Shown here: positions 41,597 to 50,288 of the stretch, one piece after another
How positions within the stretch are numbered: position 1 is the stretch's first letter
Layout of the letters: each line of letters opens with the position of its first letter
Assembly (NCBI GenBank): GCA_905214425.1
Contig: CAJMLY010000011.1
Coordinates: 1-63,519, forward strand
Origin: an uncultured bacterium
Lineage (GTDB): Bacteria > Actinomycetota > Coriobacteriia > Coriobacteriales > Coriobacteriaceae
DNA: 63,519 bases
Direction: 5' to 3'
Notes under the pieces: generated by a model
Database searches by the model: none
What the model saw: only the letters and a program-made list of their open reading frames with translations
What the model was told of the DNA's origin: nothing
Translations under genes and position numbers: made by a program

Positions 41597-41650
41597 AGCG
41601 TAAGACGACAATCCGCTCAGTGCCGGGCGGTTTGGTGCCATTGGGTGACA
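41597..41650 (-). promoter_or_regulatory. Tandem-heptamer promoter box of the adhesin operon, site 6
   Basis: Minus strand TGTCACC, CAA, TGGCACC, AAA, 28 bases, TACGCT (41602-41597). It lies between this operon and a divergent Fic gene 35 bases away, which might share the site. Confidence 0.72.
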
Positions 41651-41684
41651 GGCCGAGCGTGAAGGGAAGCTATCCTGGGGTAGA

Positions 41685-42704
41685 ATGTCCCTAGAAATCG
41701 GCACGTCTATCGGAGTATGCGGATATATGTTTAACAAACTATTCAATTTGCTTGCTGGGACCAAAAAGGAAAAGAGCCCCGCCGATAGCCCGCGTACAGA
41801 TATGCCCCTGAGCCGGGAATTACAGCGGCAATTTGTCCGTAGCTATATCGAACAGACCGCCTCAGAGCGCGAAGGCGGCATCCCGAATGGCGTGTACGAG
41901 ACTTCTATCGTCTCTTTCGTGTTCAACCATGAAAGGATTGAGGGCAGCTCGCTCACGGAATGGCAGACAAGGACGGTTTTCGAAACCAGGGATACCGTTC
42001 TCGCGGACTCAACCACTCCCGGAAACATCCGCGAGACGGCAAACCATACGAAAATGTTCGATTTCCTTTTCGATTCGCTGGACAGGGAGCTGACCCCCGA
42101 ATTCATCAAGGAGATCCATCTGCAGCTCATTGCAGGGGTAATGGACGTGCCCGGCCAGTGGAAGATTCTGGGCAACGGCGTGGGAAGCGTAATCACGGCA
42201 CGCCCAGAGGAGGTTCCCTCGCTAATCGACCGTCTGGTCTCGGAATATAACAAATTCGAGCCGTCCCTGGAGAACATCGTCAGGTTCCACGTTCGATTCG
42301 AGACGATCCACCCCTTCCCGGACGGTAACGGAAGGGTCGGAAGGGCCATCGCCTTTCGTGAATGCCTGCGAGCCGGACTCATTCCCTTTATCGTGACGGA
42401 CGCCTCGAAGGAAACCTATTACGCCTCACTCGATGAGTTCAGGGCGGGGACTACAACACCACTTATTTCCTATGCTGAGGCAATGCAGGTCGATTTCGTT
42501 TCCACGATAGCGCCCATGCTCTCCGACCGCTCTCTGTCCGATAGCCTACTTGGGAAATTGGGCATAGAGAGGCCGAACTTCAAGGATGACGCCGGCTTTG
42601 TCGGCCCTTCCACAAAATCGTTGAAATCCAGCCTCGAATCAGTCGAAAACTCTGGATCCGAGATCAAGTCCGATCATAAGACGCATCGCACTCGTCGGAT
42701 TTAG
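41685..42704 (+). CDS. Fic domain protein with N-terminal inhibitory helix and tail (339 aa)
   Basis: The Fic motif HPFPDGNGRVGR is at 209-220 with catalytic His209. An inhibitory-helix type segment FNHERIEGSS (80-89) precedes the core, as in class II Fic proteins that self-inhibit AMP transfer; the first residue of the S/T-x3-E-G/N motif is His here. Fic enzymes usually move AMP or another nucleotide part onto a hydroxyl of a target protein. The C-terminal 36 residues (GPSTKSLKSSLESVEN and a basic His/Arg-rich end) resemble the tails of the tandem paralogues at 24.6-29.1 kb and of the second Fic protein. The ATG at 41685 follows GGGG; an alternative start at 41727 (MFNKLFNLLAG) also looks natural. 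Confidence 0.88.
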   Translation: MSLEIGTSIGVCGYMFNKLFNLLAGTKKEKSPADSPRTDMPLSRELQRQFVRSYIEQTASEREGGIPNGVYETSIVSFVFNHERIEGSSLTEWQTRTVFETRDTVLADSTTPGNIRETANHTKMFDFLFDSLDRELTPEFIKEIHLQLIAGVMDVPGQWKILGNGVGSVITARPEEVPSLIDRLVSEYNKFEPSLENIVRFHVRFETIHPFPDGNGRVGRAIAFRECLRAGLIPFIVTDASKETYYASLDEFRAGTTTPLISYAEAMQVDFVSTIAPMLSDRSLSDSLLGKLGIERPNFKDDAGFVGPSTKSLKSSLESVENSGSEIKSDHKTHRTRRI

Positions 42705-42717
42705 TCTCAAGCAATGA

Positions 42718-42747
42718 TGGGACCGTTCTTCCCGAACGGTCCCAAAC
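42718..42747 (+). terminator. Terminator after the first Fic gene
   Basis: GGGACCGTT and AACGGTCCC arms around CTTCCCG, between the Fic gene and the convergent small gene at 42854-43129. Confidence 0.65.
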
Positions 42748-42853
42748 CCGGCTTCAGGGCACGGTGTCGTGGCATTTCAGCGATGAGAGCACTGCGCCCT
42801 TTATTACCCGATGCTCAGATTCTGAGAAGCGGCTTTTTGGCCTGCAACCGGCT

Positions 42854-43129
42854 TTAACAATCGACGAAACGAACGGGGACGTCCATGGGCAAAGGCCCAC
42901 GGGTCGTGACCTTAATCGTTCCGAAGCTCGAATTCAGAACCTTTCGATGGGCGATATCGGCGGGCATGCGAAAACAGTCCTCATTGTCGATATGTACGGT
43001 GCAGGTGGGCCACCCTCCGCATGTGACGACAACCAGCTCCCCCACCTCGGTAACGCTCTCGAGAAACTCACGGACCGTCATGCTGCGGCCCGATGAGTTA
43101 GCGCCCATGCCGAAATTGAATTCATTCAT
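42854..43129 (-). CDS. Hypothetical protein (91 aa)
   Basis: GGAGG nine bases before the ATG supports the start. A soluble protein with a helical N-terminal half (SMTVREFLESVTEVGELV), three Cys (TCGGWPTC and a later one) and a strand-rich end finishing VPVRFVDC. The Cys pattern could bind a metal, but this is only a suggestion. It is transcribed alone, convergent with the Fic gene and divergent from the sortase-anchored protein. I do not recognise it. Confidence 0.6.
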   Translation of the reverse strand: MNEFNFGMGANSSGRSMTVREFLESVTEVGELVVVTCGGWPTCTVHIDNEDCFRMPADIAHRKVLNSSFGTIKVTTRGPLPMDVPVRFVDC

Positions 43130-43342
43130 TTATTTGCCTCCGGTTGCTCGTTGACGAGGGCGCGTTCGCGCCATTGTTCCGTAGTCGCCAGATGGCCGGC
43201 CGGATGGCTATCTCCAATAGTTTACTACGGGCAGGTTTGCTGGGGCTCGGAAACGCATGAACACTTGTTCCGAGTCCAAATCCAGGCGAGCGCCCTCGTT
43301 AGTGTGGAAACGATAGGTCCGTCCCGCACCGCAGGCGCAAAC

Positions 43343-43396
43343 TGTCACCCTGTGGCACCAAATCGGTGCTCATGGCGCCGATGCCGGCGGTACGTT
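43343..43396 (+). promoter_or_regulatory. Tandem-heptamer promoter box of the sortase-anchored protein, site 7
   Basis: TGTCACC, CTG, TGGCACC, AAA, 28 bases, TACGTT (43391-43396). Predicted leader of about 70 bases. Confidence 0.72.
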
Positions 43397-43474
43397 AGAC
43401 CATGGGGGCGCATGCCAATAAATGTAGCCAGAAACCCGCGTCCCCTCTCCGGTAACCGAGAGAATGGAGCAGTC

Positions 43475-46400
43475 ATGCGACCTGGAGGAAAGATGAAGGA
43501 GTGCGCCGGCAAGCTCTTCGGCCGCATCGGCGCCCGTCTCAAGAAAGGCGCGGTCATCGGTACGGGCGCGGTGCTCATCGCGAGCCAGGTGCTCTCCGTC
43601 GTGCCTGCGCCGACCGCAGCATATGCCGCATCGTCCGAGACGATCACGCGCGGCGAGCGCGTAAACTACGGCGGCTTCTACATGTACAATTCGACGACCT
43701 CCGAGGGTACGCCCGCGATCTGCCTCGACCCGGCGAAGCGCCACCCGCTCGATGCCACGACGGCCATCGCGCAGCTGCCCATCGAGAGCGACTGGACAAA
43801 GGGATATAGCGGTGGCGGTAGTGCGGACATCGTCAAATCCCACCAGGAGCTCATGGCAAAGGTCCTCTACTACGGCCCCACGGGACCGGGTTATGAGGAG
43901 GCGAAGGCAAAGGGCCTGTGGAACTTCAACTGGTACGACGGTACGGCCCTGGACTACAGCAAGATGCTCGCAATCCAACATGTCGCGCTGTCGGCCCTCT
44001 CGAAATGCTCGAGCCAGTACGGTATGCAGGGCACGACCGCCCAGTTCCGCAACTGGTGCTACAAGACCGTCCTCTACTACAACGGCGACGTCAACTGCGG
44101 CTCGTTCCTCGCGAACCTCGACAGGCTTTTCCCGGGCTATGCCCCCCAGTCCTTCAAGGACACGATCTATCTTGTCAACTACGGTACCGGCACCCAGTGC
44201 CTCATCACCTTCCACAACAAGGGCAAGTTGAAGCTCAAGAAGGCGAGCTCCAACCCCGGCATCTCCGACAACAACCCCTGCTATTCGCTCGAGGGCGCGA
44301 CCTACGGCGTCTACTCCGACTCTGGTTGCACCCAGCAGGTGGGCACGCTCACCTGCAACGCCTCCGGCGACTCCAACGTGATCGATATCGCCCCTGGCAC
44401 CTACTATGTCAAGGAGACCAAGGCCGGCAAGTCGTATGCGCTTGATGAGGGGGTACATAAGGTGAACGTGTCCGGCGGCCAGACGGCGACCGTGAACGTC
44501 ACCGACGCCCCCCAGAACGACCCTGCCGACATGCTTGTCGCCAAGGTCGATTCCGAGACGGGCAAGGCCTCCCCGCTCGGTGCCGGCACGCTCTCGGGCG
44601 CGGAGTTCACCGTCAAGTACTACGACGGCTTCTACACCCAGGACAACCTGCCCGAGAATGCCACGAGGACCTGGATTCTGAAAACGGATGCAAAGGGACG
44701 CACGTCTCTGCTAGGTGCACAAAATAAGCCAGATACGTATTTTGTTTCCGGCGATAGCCTATATTTGAGCACTGATGGTTATGCAACCCTTCCCATCGGT
44801 ACAATCTCCGTTCAGGAAACCAAAGCTCCTCAGGGCTACCTCCTAAGCGATTCGTCTGTACACATTCAACAGATCACATCTAACACTACGACAGAGCGTG
44901 TAACGACCTTCGTTGAGCCCAGCGAGGATGCCCCCACTGTGCGCGAGCAGGTGAAGCGCGGGGATATCGCCTTCAACAAGGTCCACGGCGAGGATATGAC
45001 CGGCCTCGCGAACGTCCCGTTCAAGATCACCTCCAAGACCACGGGCGAGAGCCACATCGCCATCACCGATGCGAACGGTATCCTGACGACCGAGTCCTCG
45101 GCCTGCCCGCATACCCAGAACACCAACGGAAATGACGCAGCACTCAACGCCGACGGCACCCTCGATGAGTCGAAGCTCTCCATCGACAACGGCCTGTGGT
45201 TCTCCGGCTCGAAGGACGCCCAGACCGCGGCAGACGATGCGAAGGGCGCGCTTCCGTATGACACATACACCTTCGAGGAGCTCCGCTGCGCCTCAAACGA
45301 CAGCCTCAACCTCGTCAAGTTCGAAGTGACCGTGAGCCGCGACGCCTACACTATCGACCGCGGCACCGTGGACGACAACCCCATCGAGATCGGCACGACC
45401 GCGACTGACGCCGCAGACGGGGACCATAAGCTCCTGGCATCGAACCAGGCCGAGATCGTCGACACGGTTACCTACAAGGGCCTCAAGAAGGGCCTGGAGT
45501 ATGAGCTCTCCGGCACCCTCATGGACGCCGAAACCGGAGAGGCGCTGAAGGACGTCGCCGGCAAGGAGATCACCGCCACGGCCAAGTTCACGCCCAAGGC
45601 ATCCAGCGGCAAGCAGAAGGTCAAGTTCAAGTTCGATGCCACGCTTCTCGGTGGCCATAAGGCGGTCGTGTTCGAGCGCCTCTACCTTGAAGGCAAGATC
45701 CAGGCGTCACACGAGGATCCCGAGGACGAGGACCAGACTGTCGAGTTCCTGCCCGTCACAATCGGAACCACCGCGACCGACGCCGCCGACGGGGACAAGG
45801 CCATCGGGGTCGGCAAGGCCGTGACCATCGAGGACGAGGTCTCCTACGAGAATCTCGCCACGGGCCGCGAGTACACCGTCACCGGTACGCTGATGGATTC
45901 CGAGACCGGAGAACCCCTGAAGGACGCAGACGGAAATGCCGTGACCGCATCCACGACCTTCGAGCCCGAGAAAACCGAGGGTAAGGTGAAGGTGACGTTC
46001 TCTGTCGACACCTCTACCCTGTCGAACAAGAAACTCGTGGTGTTTGAGAAGCTCGCGACAGATGGCAATGTCATCGCCAGCCATGAGGACCTGACGGACG
46101 AGGGGCAGACCGTCGAGGTCGTTCCTCCTGAGATCGGCACGTCTGCGGCCGATGGCGCCGACGGCGACAAGGAGATCACCGCCGACGGCATGGCCTCCAT
46201 CATCGACGCCGTCAAGTACACGGGCCTCGTCCCCGGTACCGAATACGAACTCATCGGCACACTCATGGACGCCGAGAGCGGCAAGGCGCTGAAGGGCGCC
46301 GATGGCAAGGAGATCACCGCCACGGCCAAGTTCACGCCGCAGTCCCAAGACGGCACCTCGGACGTGACCTTCACGTTCGATGCAAGCGAGCTGGGCGGTG

Positions 46401-47320
46401 CCAAGGCGGTCGTATTCGAGAAGCTGTTCGTCGACGGCACGCTCATCGGATCCCATGAGGACCCGACCGATGAGGGGCAGACGGTCGAAATCTCCCCGAG
46501 CCTCAAGACCACCGCGGCCACTATCCAGGGCAGCAAGGTCGTGAAGCCCGAGGACGAGGTCGCCATCGTCGACACCGTCCACCTCAAGGGGTTGCGCCCC
46601 GGCCAGAGCTATACGCTCACAGCATCGATCAACAAAAAGGCCGATGGTACGCAGCTCACGCTCGCGGACGTGAAGGACGCCTCGACCCTTGCCGGCAATG
46701 GAATCCAGAAGGGCTCCACTGGTACCGCATCCTGCACCGACCTCTCGAAGGCGCTCGTCGACGTCACCGGGACGGGCTCGTTTGTCAGTATTCCCGAGGG
46801 CGCCAAGCTCTCCAAGAACGATGACGGGACCTACACGCTCACGATGCCGGGCGCGACGCAGGACGCGGTCGACATCGTAACGAAGCTGAGCGGCAGCCAG
46901 GTGAAACTCGAGCCTTCCGATAAGGGTGACAAGGCGGACGGCGACGGCACGGCAGCGGGTTCGGAATCGAACGTGGAGAACTCGACGCTGGGCACCTACG
47001 AGGTCATCGCCAACGGGCAGGTGCGCTTCATCCCCGCCGTGTCCGATCTCGACGTAGATGTCCCTATGGTGTTCAAGGCTTCCGACGTGGCAGGTCAGCA
47101 GGCGGTCGTGTTCGAGAGTCTGCAGCGCGACACCGATGGCAAGGAGATCTCCAAGGAGACTGACCTCGAGGATACCGACCAGACTATCGATATCGAGAAA
47201 GCCCCCGAGGGCAATAACCTCGACCAGACCGGCAACTGGATCCTCTACGCGGCAATCGCTGCCGGAGTCGCGGCCTGCATCGCCGGTATCGTCCTGATCC
47301 ATCACAAGCGCAAGATCTAA
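43475..47320 (+). CDS. Sortase-anchored surface protein with thioester and T-Q ester (VaFE) domains
   Basis: About 1,281 residues. A signal peptide is followed by a region with a candidate thioester Cys (AICLDPAKRHP) and Gln (LAIQHVALSALS), as in TQXA/thioester adhesins that can bind host surfaces covalently. Cna-B-like domains follow, then three T-Q ester domains, each starting IGT[TS]A[TA]D[AG]ADGD and ending HED/QTVE. The cell-wall signal is LDQTG, then a membrane helix (WILYAAIAAGVAACIAGIVL) and KRK. GGAG precedes the ATG at 43475; an ATG at 43493 with GGAGG is also possible. The stem of ester-locked domains suggests a rigid stalk with a reactive tip. A class B sortase is encoded in the mobilisation operon at 55 kb. 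Confidence 0.9.
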   Translation: MRPGGKMKECAGKLFGRIGARLKKGAVIGTGAVLIASQVLSVVPAPTAAYAASSETITRGERVNYGGFYMYNSTTSEGTPAICLDPAKRHPLDATTAIAQLPIESDWTKGYSGGGSADIVKSHQELMAKVLYYGPTGPGYEEAKAKGLWNFNWYDGTALDYSKMLAIQHVALSALSKCSSQYGMQGTTAQFRNWCYKTVLYYNGDVNCGSFLANLDRLFPGYAPQSFKDTIYLVNYGTGTQCLITFHNKGKLKLKKASSNPGISDNNPCYSLEGATYGVYSDSGCTQQVGTLTCNASGDSNVIDIAPGTYYVKETKAGKSYALDEGVHKVNVSGGQTATVNVTDAPQNDPADMLVAKVDSETGKASPLGAGTLSGAEFTVKYYDGFYTQDNLPENATRTWILKTDAKGRTSLLGAQNKPDTYFVSGDSLYLSTDGYATLPIGTISVQETKAPQGYLLSDSSVHIQQITSNTTTERVTTFVEPSEDAPTVREQVKRGDIAFNKVHGEDMTGLANVPFKITSKTTGESHIAITDANGILTTESSACPHTQNTNGNDAALNADGTLDESKLSIDNGLWFSGSKDAQTAADDAKGALPYDTYTFEELRCASNDSLNLVKFEVTVSRDAYTIDRGTVDDNPIEIGTTATDAADGDHKLLASNQAEIVDTVTYKGLKKGLEYELSGTLMDAETGEALKDVAGKEITATAKFTPKASSGKQKVKFKFDATLLGGHKAVVFERLYLEGKIQASHEDPEDEDQTVEFLPVTIGTTATDAADGDKAIGVGKAVTIEDEVSYENLATGREYTVTGTLMDSETGEPLKDADGNAVTASTTFEPEKTEGKVKVTFSVDTSTLSNKKLVVFEKLATDGNVIASHEDLTDEGQTVEVVPPEIGTSAADGADGDKEITADGMASIIDAVKYTGLVPGTEYELIGTLMDAESGKALKGADGKEITATAKFTPQSQDGTSDVTFTFDASELGGAKAVVFEKLFVDGTLIGSHEDPTDEGQTVEISPSLKTTAATIQGSKVVKPEDEVAIVDTVHLKGLRPGQSYTLTASINKKADGTQLTLADVKDASTLAGNGIQKGSTGTASCTDLSKALVDVTGTGSFVSIPEGAKLSKNDDGTYTLTMPGATQDAVDIVTKLSGSQVKLEPSDKGDKADGDGTAAGSESNVENSTLGTYEVIANGQVRFIPAVSDLDVDVPMVFKASDVAGQQAVVFESLQRDTDGKEISKETDLEDTDQTIDIEKAPEGNNLDQTGNWILYAAIAAGVAACIAGIVLIHHKRKI

Positions 47321-47341
47321 GGCGCTGTCGCTATAAAGCCA

Positions 47342-47378
47342 AAGGGCCCCGCTCACACGAGCGGGGCCCTTCTCTTTT
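47342..47378 (+). terminator. Terminator of the sortase-anchored protein gene
   Basis: AAGGGCCCCGCTC and GAGCGGGGCCCTT around ACAC, then TCTCTTTTT. Confidence 0.85.
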
Positions 47379-47433
47379 TGAAAGGAGCTGTCGGTTTGTA
47401 AGGGGTTTTCCATGCGCCCCCATCGGGATGCGA

Positions 47434-47751
47434 CTATGAATGCGGGATATTCTCGTGGTCGAACACGCCGACCATGCGGATTCGGCGGTTTCTCTCGCGG
47501 ATAAAATACACGACCAGGACATCGTCGTCGTAGGTATGGGCCTCACGGTGCTTACCGTCAGAATAGGGCGGGTGGACGAGAACGTGGTCGTCCCATCCGC
47601 TTTCCTCTATCATTCCGGTGCGGCCGAGTTCGTCAATACATCCCTTGACCGCGTTGACGACTTCCACGTATTCGGCATGGGAGTATTTCGGCTTCAGCAC
47701 GACGAGCGTTTTCCAAAAGGAGGCGGGAACCTTGACATCGTAGCGGTTCAC
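47434..47751 (-). CDS. RelE/ParE-superfamily toxin
   Basis: 105 residues. The second half carries the ribonuclease-type pattern HPPYSDGKHREAHTYDDDVL, then VVYFIRERNRRIRMVGVFDH, close to YafQ/YoeB-like RelE toxins, including the basic strand and final His that cut ribosome-bound mRNA in this family. The first half is helical (EYVEVVNAVKGCIDEL). The ATG overlaps the antitoxin stop (ATGA at 47748-47751). It appears complete, unlike the toxin at 938-1219, so this is the functional toxin-antitoxin pair of the window. Confidence 0.85.
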   Translation of the reverse strand: MNRYDVKVPASFWKTLVVLKPKYSHAEYVEVVNAVKGCIDELGRTGMIEESGWDDHVLVHPPYSDGKHREAHTYDDDVLVVYFIRERNRRIRMVGVFDHENIPHS

Positions 47752-48065
47752 TGCCCGACCTCCTCGGGCTCGATGCCCATCTCCGCAAGTATGCCTGCCG
47801 GTATCTCGAGCGGGTCCTCCCCGGAATCGTCCTCAATCAAACCGTACTCCTGGGCCTCGGCACGAAGCATCGCAACGCGCACTTCCTCCGAGTAGAGGCG
47901 GCCGGATGGCGATGAGAACAGGCCGTCGAAAGGCGTCCTGCCGGTCTGGGCAACCTGATTGACCATAATGCGCATCGCATACGGCGTCGTGAGACCGCTC
48001 CTGGCGAAAGCCCTGTCAGCGCGGTCCTTCACCTCATCGGGGACGTTCAGCTGTATCAGTGCCAT
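47748..48065 (-). CDS. DinJ/RelB-family antitoxin
   Basis: 105 residues starting MALIQLNVPDEVKDRADRAF; the RHH part continues SGLTTPYAMRIMVNQVAQTG, then TPFDGLF, matching the DinJ pattern (R-A-D-x-LF-x2-LGLT ... PF). The C-terminal half is acidic and would neutralise the toxin. GAGG lies ahead of the ATG at 48065; a longer frame to 48074 is less likely. Antitoxin first, toxin second with a four-base overlap is the standard autoregulated layout. Confidence 0.85.
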   Translation of the reverse strand: MALIQLNVPDEVKDRADRAFARSGLTTPYAMRIMVNQVAQTGRTPFDGLFSSPSGRLYSEEVRVAMLRAEAQEYGLIEDDSGEDPLEIPAGILAEMGIEPEEVGQ

Positions 48066-48199
48066 ATATATCACCTCTCAATATGATAATGACATACTAT
48101 CGCATAATCATAGTACCCAAAAGCCTTTCGTTTAGATGCGATGTTGCCGCCTTGATATCCCCATTTCCATGTGGTCATCCTTTGGATAGGCGGCAAAGC

Positions 48200-48394
48200 T
48201 CACATCAGCCCGGCAACATATCGCAAGATGCCGCGCGCCAGGCGCAGGAGCGCGCCAAGCAGAACGAGCAGCCCGACTCCCCTATAAAGACATGTCCTCT
48301 TCCCGAAGTGATCCGGTCGTATTATCAGGAGCAGGGCGAAGTAAAATCGACCGAAGAGCGAGATGGCGTGGATCAAATTCACACCTGGTTCCAT
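48200..48394 (-). CDS. Possible small membrane protein (64 aa)
   Basis: A short frame just downstream of the large membrane-anchored protein, with two hydrophobic stretches (LIHAISLFGRFYFALLLII and GVGLLVLLGALLRLARGILR). The ATG at 48394 (MEPGVNL) has only a weak site; the frame extends upstream to a TTG at 48442 that overlaps the preceding gene, so coupling is possible. The composition is what a small membrane protein would have, but evidence for expression is weak. 48075-48199 shows only the antitoxin promoter region. Confidence 0.4.
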   Translation of the reverse strand: MEPGVNLIHAISLFGRFYFALLLIIRPDHFGKRTCLYRGVGLLVLLGALLRLARGILRYVAGLM

Positions 48395-48423
48395 AGAGCC
48401 GGTCCATCTTTTCCGCTTCGGGC

Positions 48424-49605
48424 CTATTTCGTGGCGCCGCAACCGGAGCAGCGGTAGCCCGTGAGGACCTGCTTGGTCCCGGTCTGCACCTGACGCGTCT
48501 CCTGGTGCGTAACTGCTTCATGGTGGACTGTCTTGTAGTCGTCTACAACGGAATAAGAGCAGCCAGTATCAAACTGATAATTCATAGCATCCATACTGTC
48601 ATAACAAATGTGACCGTCTGAGAACAAGAAATGACTGCCACTACGAACTTGCTCGTCCCAAGCCTCCTGGTCGACAACGGTATAGGTCTCGGTGGTGTAC
48701 ACGGGTTCGCTGCGGTACTGCGCCTGCCACGTATGCTCATGGGACGGCTTGCTGGAGGAGCCGGAAGAGGGCTTGGAGTCGGATTTTGACGGCGCGGAGC
48801 CGGAGCCCGTGGACGGCTTTGCCGCATCGGTCTTCTTGTCCTCGGCCTTCACGGCGCTATCGGTCGCGGCGTCCTTCTTCTCCTCGAGCTTCTCCTTATC
48901 GGCGGCAGGGGCCTTCGAGGCGTTGTCAGTGACCTTGTTCACCACGTCCTTGCCGGCATCCCCCGTGAGAGTGCCGTCGCCCTTGGAGATGGCATCGTTC
49001 ACCTTGTCGAGGACCTTGTCGATGTCGTCCTGGGTGACGTCCCCGGCGGGCTTGGTCTCGCCGGTGAACTCGGTGGAGCCGGACCCCTTCTGCTCGCCTG
49101 AGATGGCCTGCTCGCCGCCGCCGGAGGGGGTGGTGATGGAGCCGTCCTGGTTGATTATGGGAATCGCGGTGATCTCCCAGGTGCCCTCGGTAAGACGCAC
49201 GCTGTCCTTGCCCTCGATGGCGTCGGATGCCGGCGTGGCATGGTAGAACTCGGTGCCCGCCTCGGCGCCGTCGGTGCAGACGTAGCGGGTGATGAGGGGC
49301 GAGGAGTCGGCCGTCACGCCCTCGGCCTCGATCTTGACGGTCCAATCAACCGTCGACTCGGCCTTATCCGAGACCTGCTTCTTGTTGGCACCAGTGCCGG
49401 CCTCGACCTTGGAGGACTCGGGTGTGGGTGTGAAGGCGCCGGTCGCCCATGCGCCGCCGAACCACAGCCCCGCGACGACGAGCGCGACCGCGGCGCCGAT
49501 GGCGACCTTCCGCTTCAAAGGCATTGTGCCGCCGCCGTCTCCATCGGGTACGAGGTTGAGTTCCTGGTCCAGCTCGTCCTGGGGTTTGTTGTCGTTCTCA
49601 TCCAT
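48424..49605 (-). CDS. Membrane-anchored surface protein with Ser/Lys/Asp-rich linker and Cys-containing C-terminus (393 aa)
   Basis: An acidic cytoplasmic N-terminus (about 1-30) precedes one membrane helix (KVAIGAAVALVVAGLWFGGAW, about 33-53). Outside, a beta-type domain of about 130 residues (VDWTVKIEAEGVTADSSPL; LTEGTWEITAIPI) is followed by a long coiled or disordered linker rich in Lys, Asp, Ser and Pro (about 185-285). A C-terminal domain has many Tyr, Thr and His (EHTWQAQYRSEPVYTTETYT) and ends CSGCG. The HTW, HEAVTHQ and CxxC elements recall a zinc-ribbon-type extracellular module seen in Gram-positive surface proteins. It is separated from mIHF by 37 bases. The function is unknown; cell-surface location is inferred. 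Confidence 0.65.
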   Translation of the reverse strand: MDENDNKPQDELDQELNLVPDGDGGGTMPLKRKVAIGAAVALVVAGLWFGGAWATGAFTPTPESSKVEAGTGANKKQVSDKAESTVDWTVKIEAEGVTADSSPLITRYVCTDGAEAGTEFYHATPASDAIEGKDSVRLTEGTWEITAIPIINQDGSITTPSGGGEQAISGEQKGSGSTEFTGETKPAGDVTQDDIDKVLDKVNDAISKGDGTLTGDAGKDVVNKVTDNASKAPAADKEKLEEKKDAATDSAVKAEDKKTDAAKPSTGSGSAPSKSDSKPSSGSSSKPSHEHTWQAQYRSEPVYTTETYTVVDQEAWDEQVRSGSHFLFSDGHICYDSMDAMNYQFDTGCSYSVVDDYKTVHHEAVTHQETRQVQTGTKQVLTGYRCSGCGATK

Positions 49606-49642
49606 GATGTTGCCTTTCTCTAATCCCCTATCGGATTCTATT

Positions 49643-50011
49643 CTATCGTTCGGACATGATGATCTCGGCCACGCGATCGACCCGGACGCCGCTTGCGATC
49701 ATGTCCAATGTCGTGACTATGCGAGCCTTCTGCACGGGTCCCAGGGAGCGGATCGTCTTGGTCTCGGACAGGCCCAGCGCGCGGAGTAGTGTTCTCGCAC
49801 CTACCGCCCCCACGCCGGGACAATTCTTGAGGAACGCAAACATTCTGATTTTAGCTGCGACGCGGCCCTCATCGTTGAGCACATCGACAGGGGCTATCTC
49901 ACCTGCCTTGAGGCGCTCCTTGAGTGCGGCGCGCTCCCGGCGCACCTCGACAGAGCGTTCACGGCCTTGGTCTGATATTTGCTTTGAGTAGCGCAATTGG
50001 TCATTCGGCAT
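49643..50011 (-). CDS. Actinobacterial-type integration host factor (mIHF-like)
   Basis: 122 residues with the mIHF layout: a long N-terminal basic helix (RERAALKERLKAGEIAPVDV) followed by a helix-two-turn-helix DNA-binding core (FLKNCPGVGAVGARTLLRAL, then GLSETKTIRSLGPVQKARIV). In actinobacteria mIHF binds and bends DNA and is needed for phage integration and nucleoid structure. A copy inside a mobile-looking region could support its own recombination or transfer. The gene is complete and alone. An N-terminal extension is modest. Confidence 0.82.
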   Translation of the reverse strand: MPNDQLRYSKQISDQGRERSVEVRRERAALKERLKAGEIAPVDVLNDEGRVAAKIRMFAFLKNCPGVGAVGARTLLRALGLSETKTIRSLGPVQKARIVTTLDMIASGVRVDRVAEIIMSER

Positions 50012-50288
50012 AACACCGTCTCCTTAAATCCCTATCGCGGACTGATGGGCGCCCTGAATAGCGGCGCATTGACGGTGTCGATCACCTTAAACCACTTATA
50101 CCCCATGATGGTCGCAAAAACAAGGAACTTTACCCTTCTTCCGGTAAGGGGTACCTCTTATACGGCCGTTGTAGGGCATTTGGAGACGCATGTCCTGCTG
50201 GGGAATTGCAAAGCTATTATCAAGCGCTCGTTTATCATAGAATATGCAAAAGACAAGTGCTTGGCATAACGATTACGAAGGATGAACG

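Noticed and set aside
45707..47413. Minus-strand frame of 568 codons
   Set aside because: Antisense to the T-Q ester domains of the surface protein; the repeats make antisense frames long.
48059..48457. Plus-strand frame opposite the antitoxin upstream region
   Set aside because: No ribosome site and low-complexity composition; the minus strand carries a more plausible small membrane protein.
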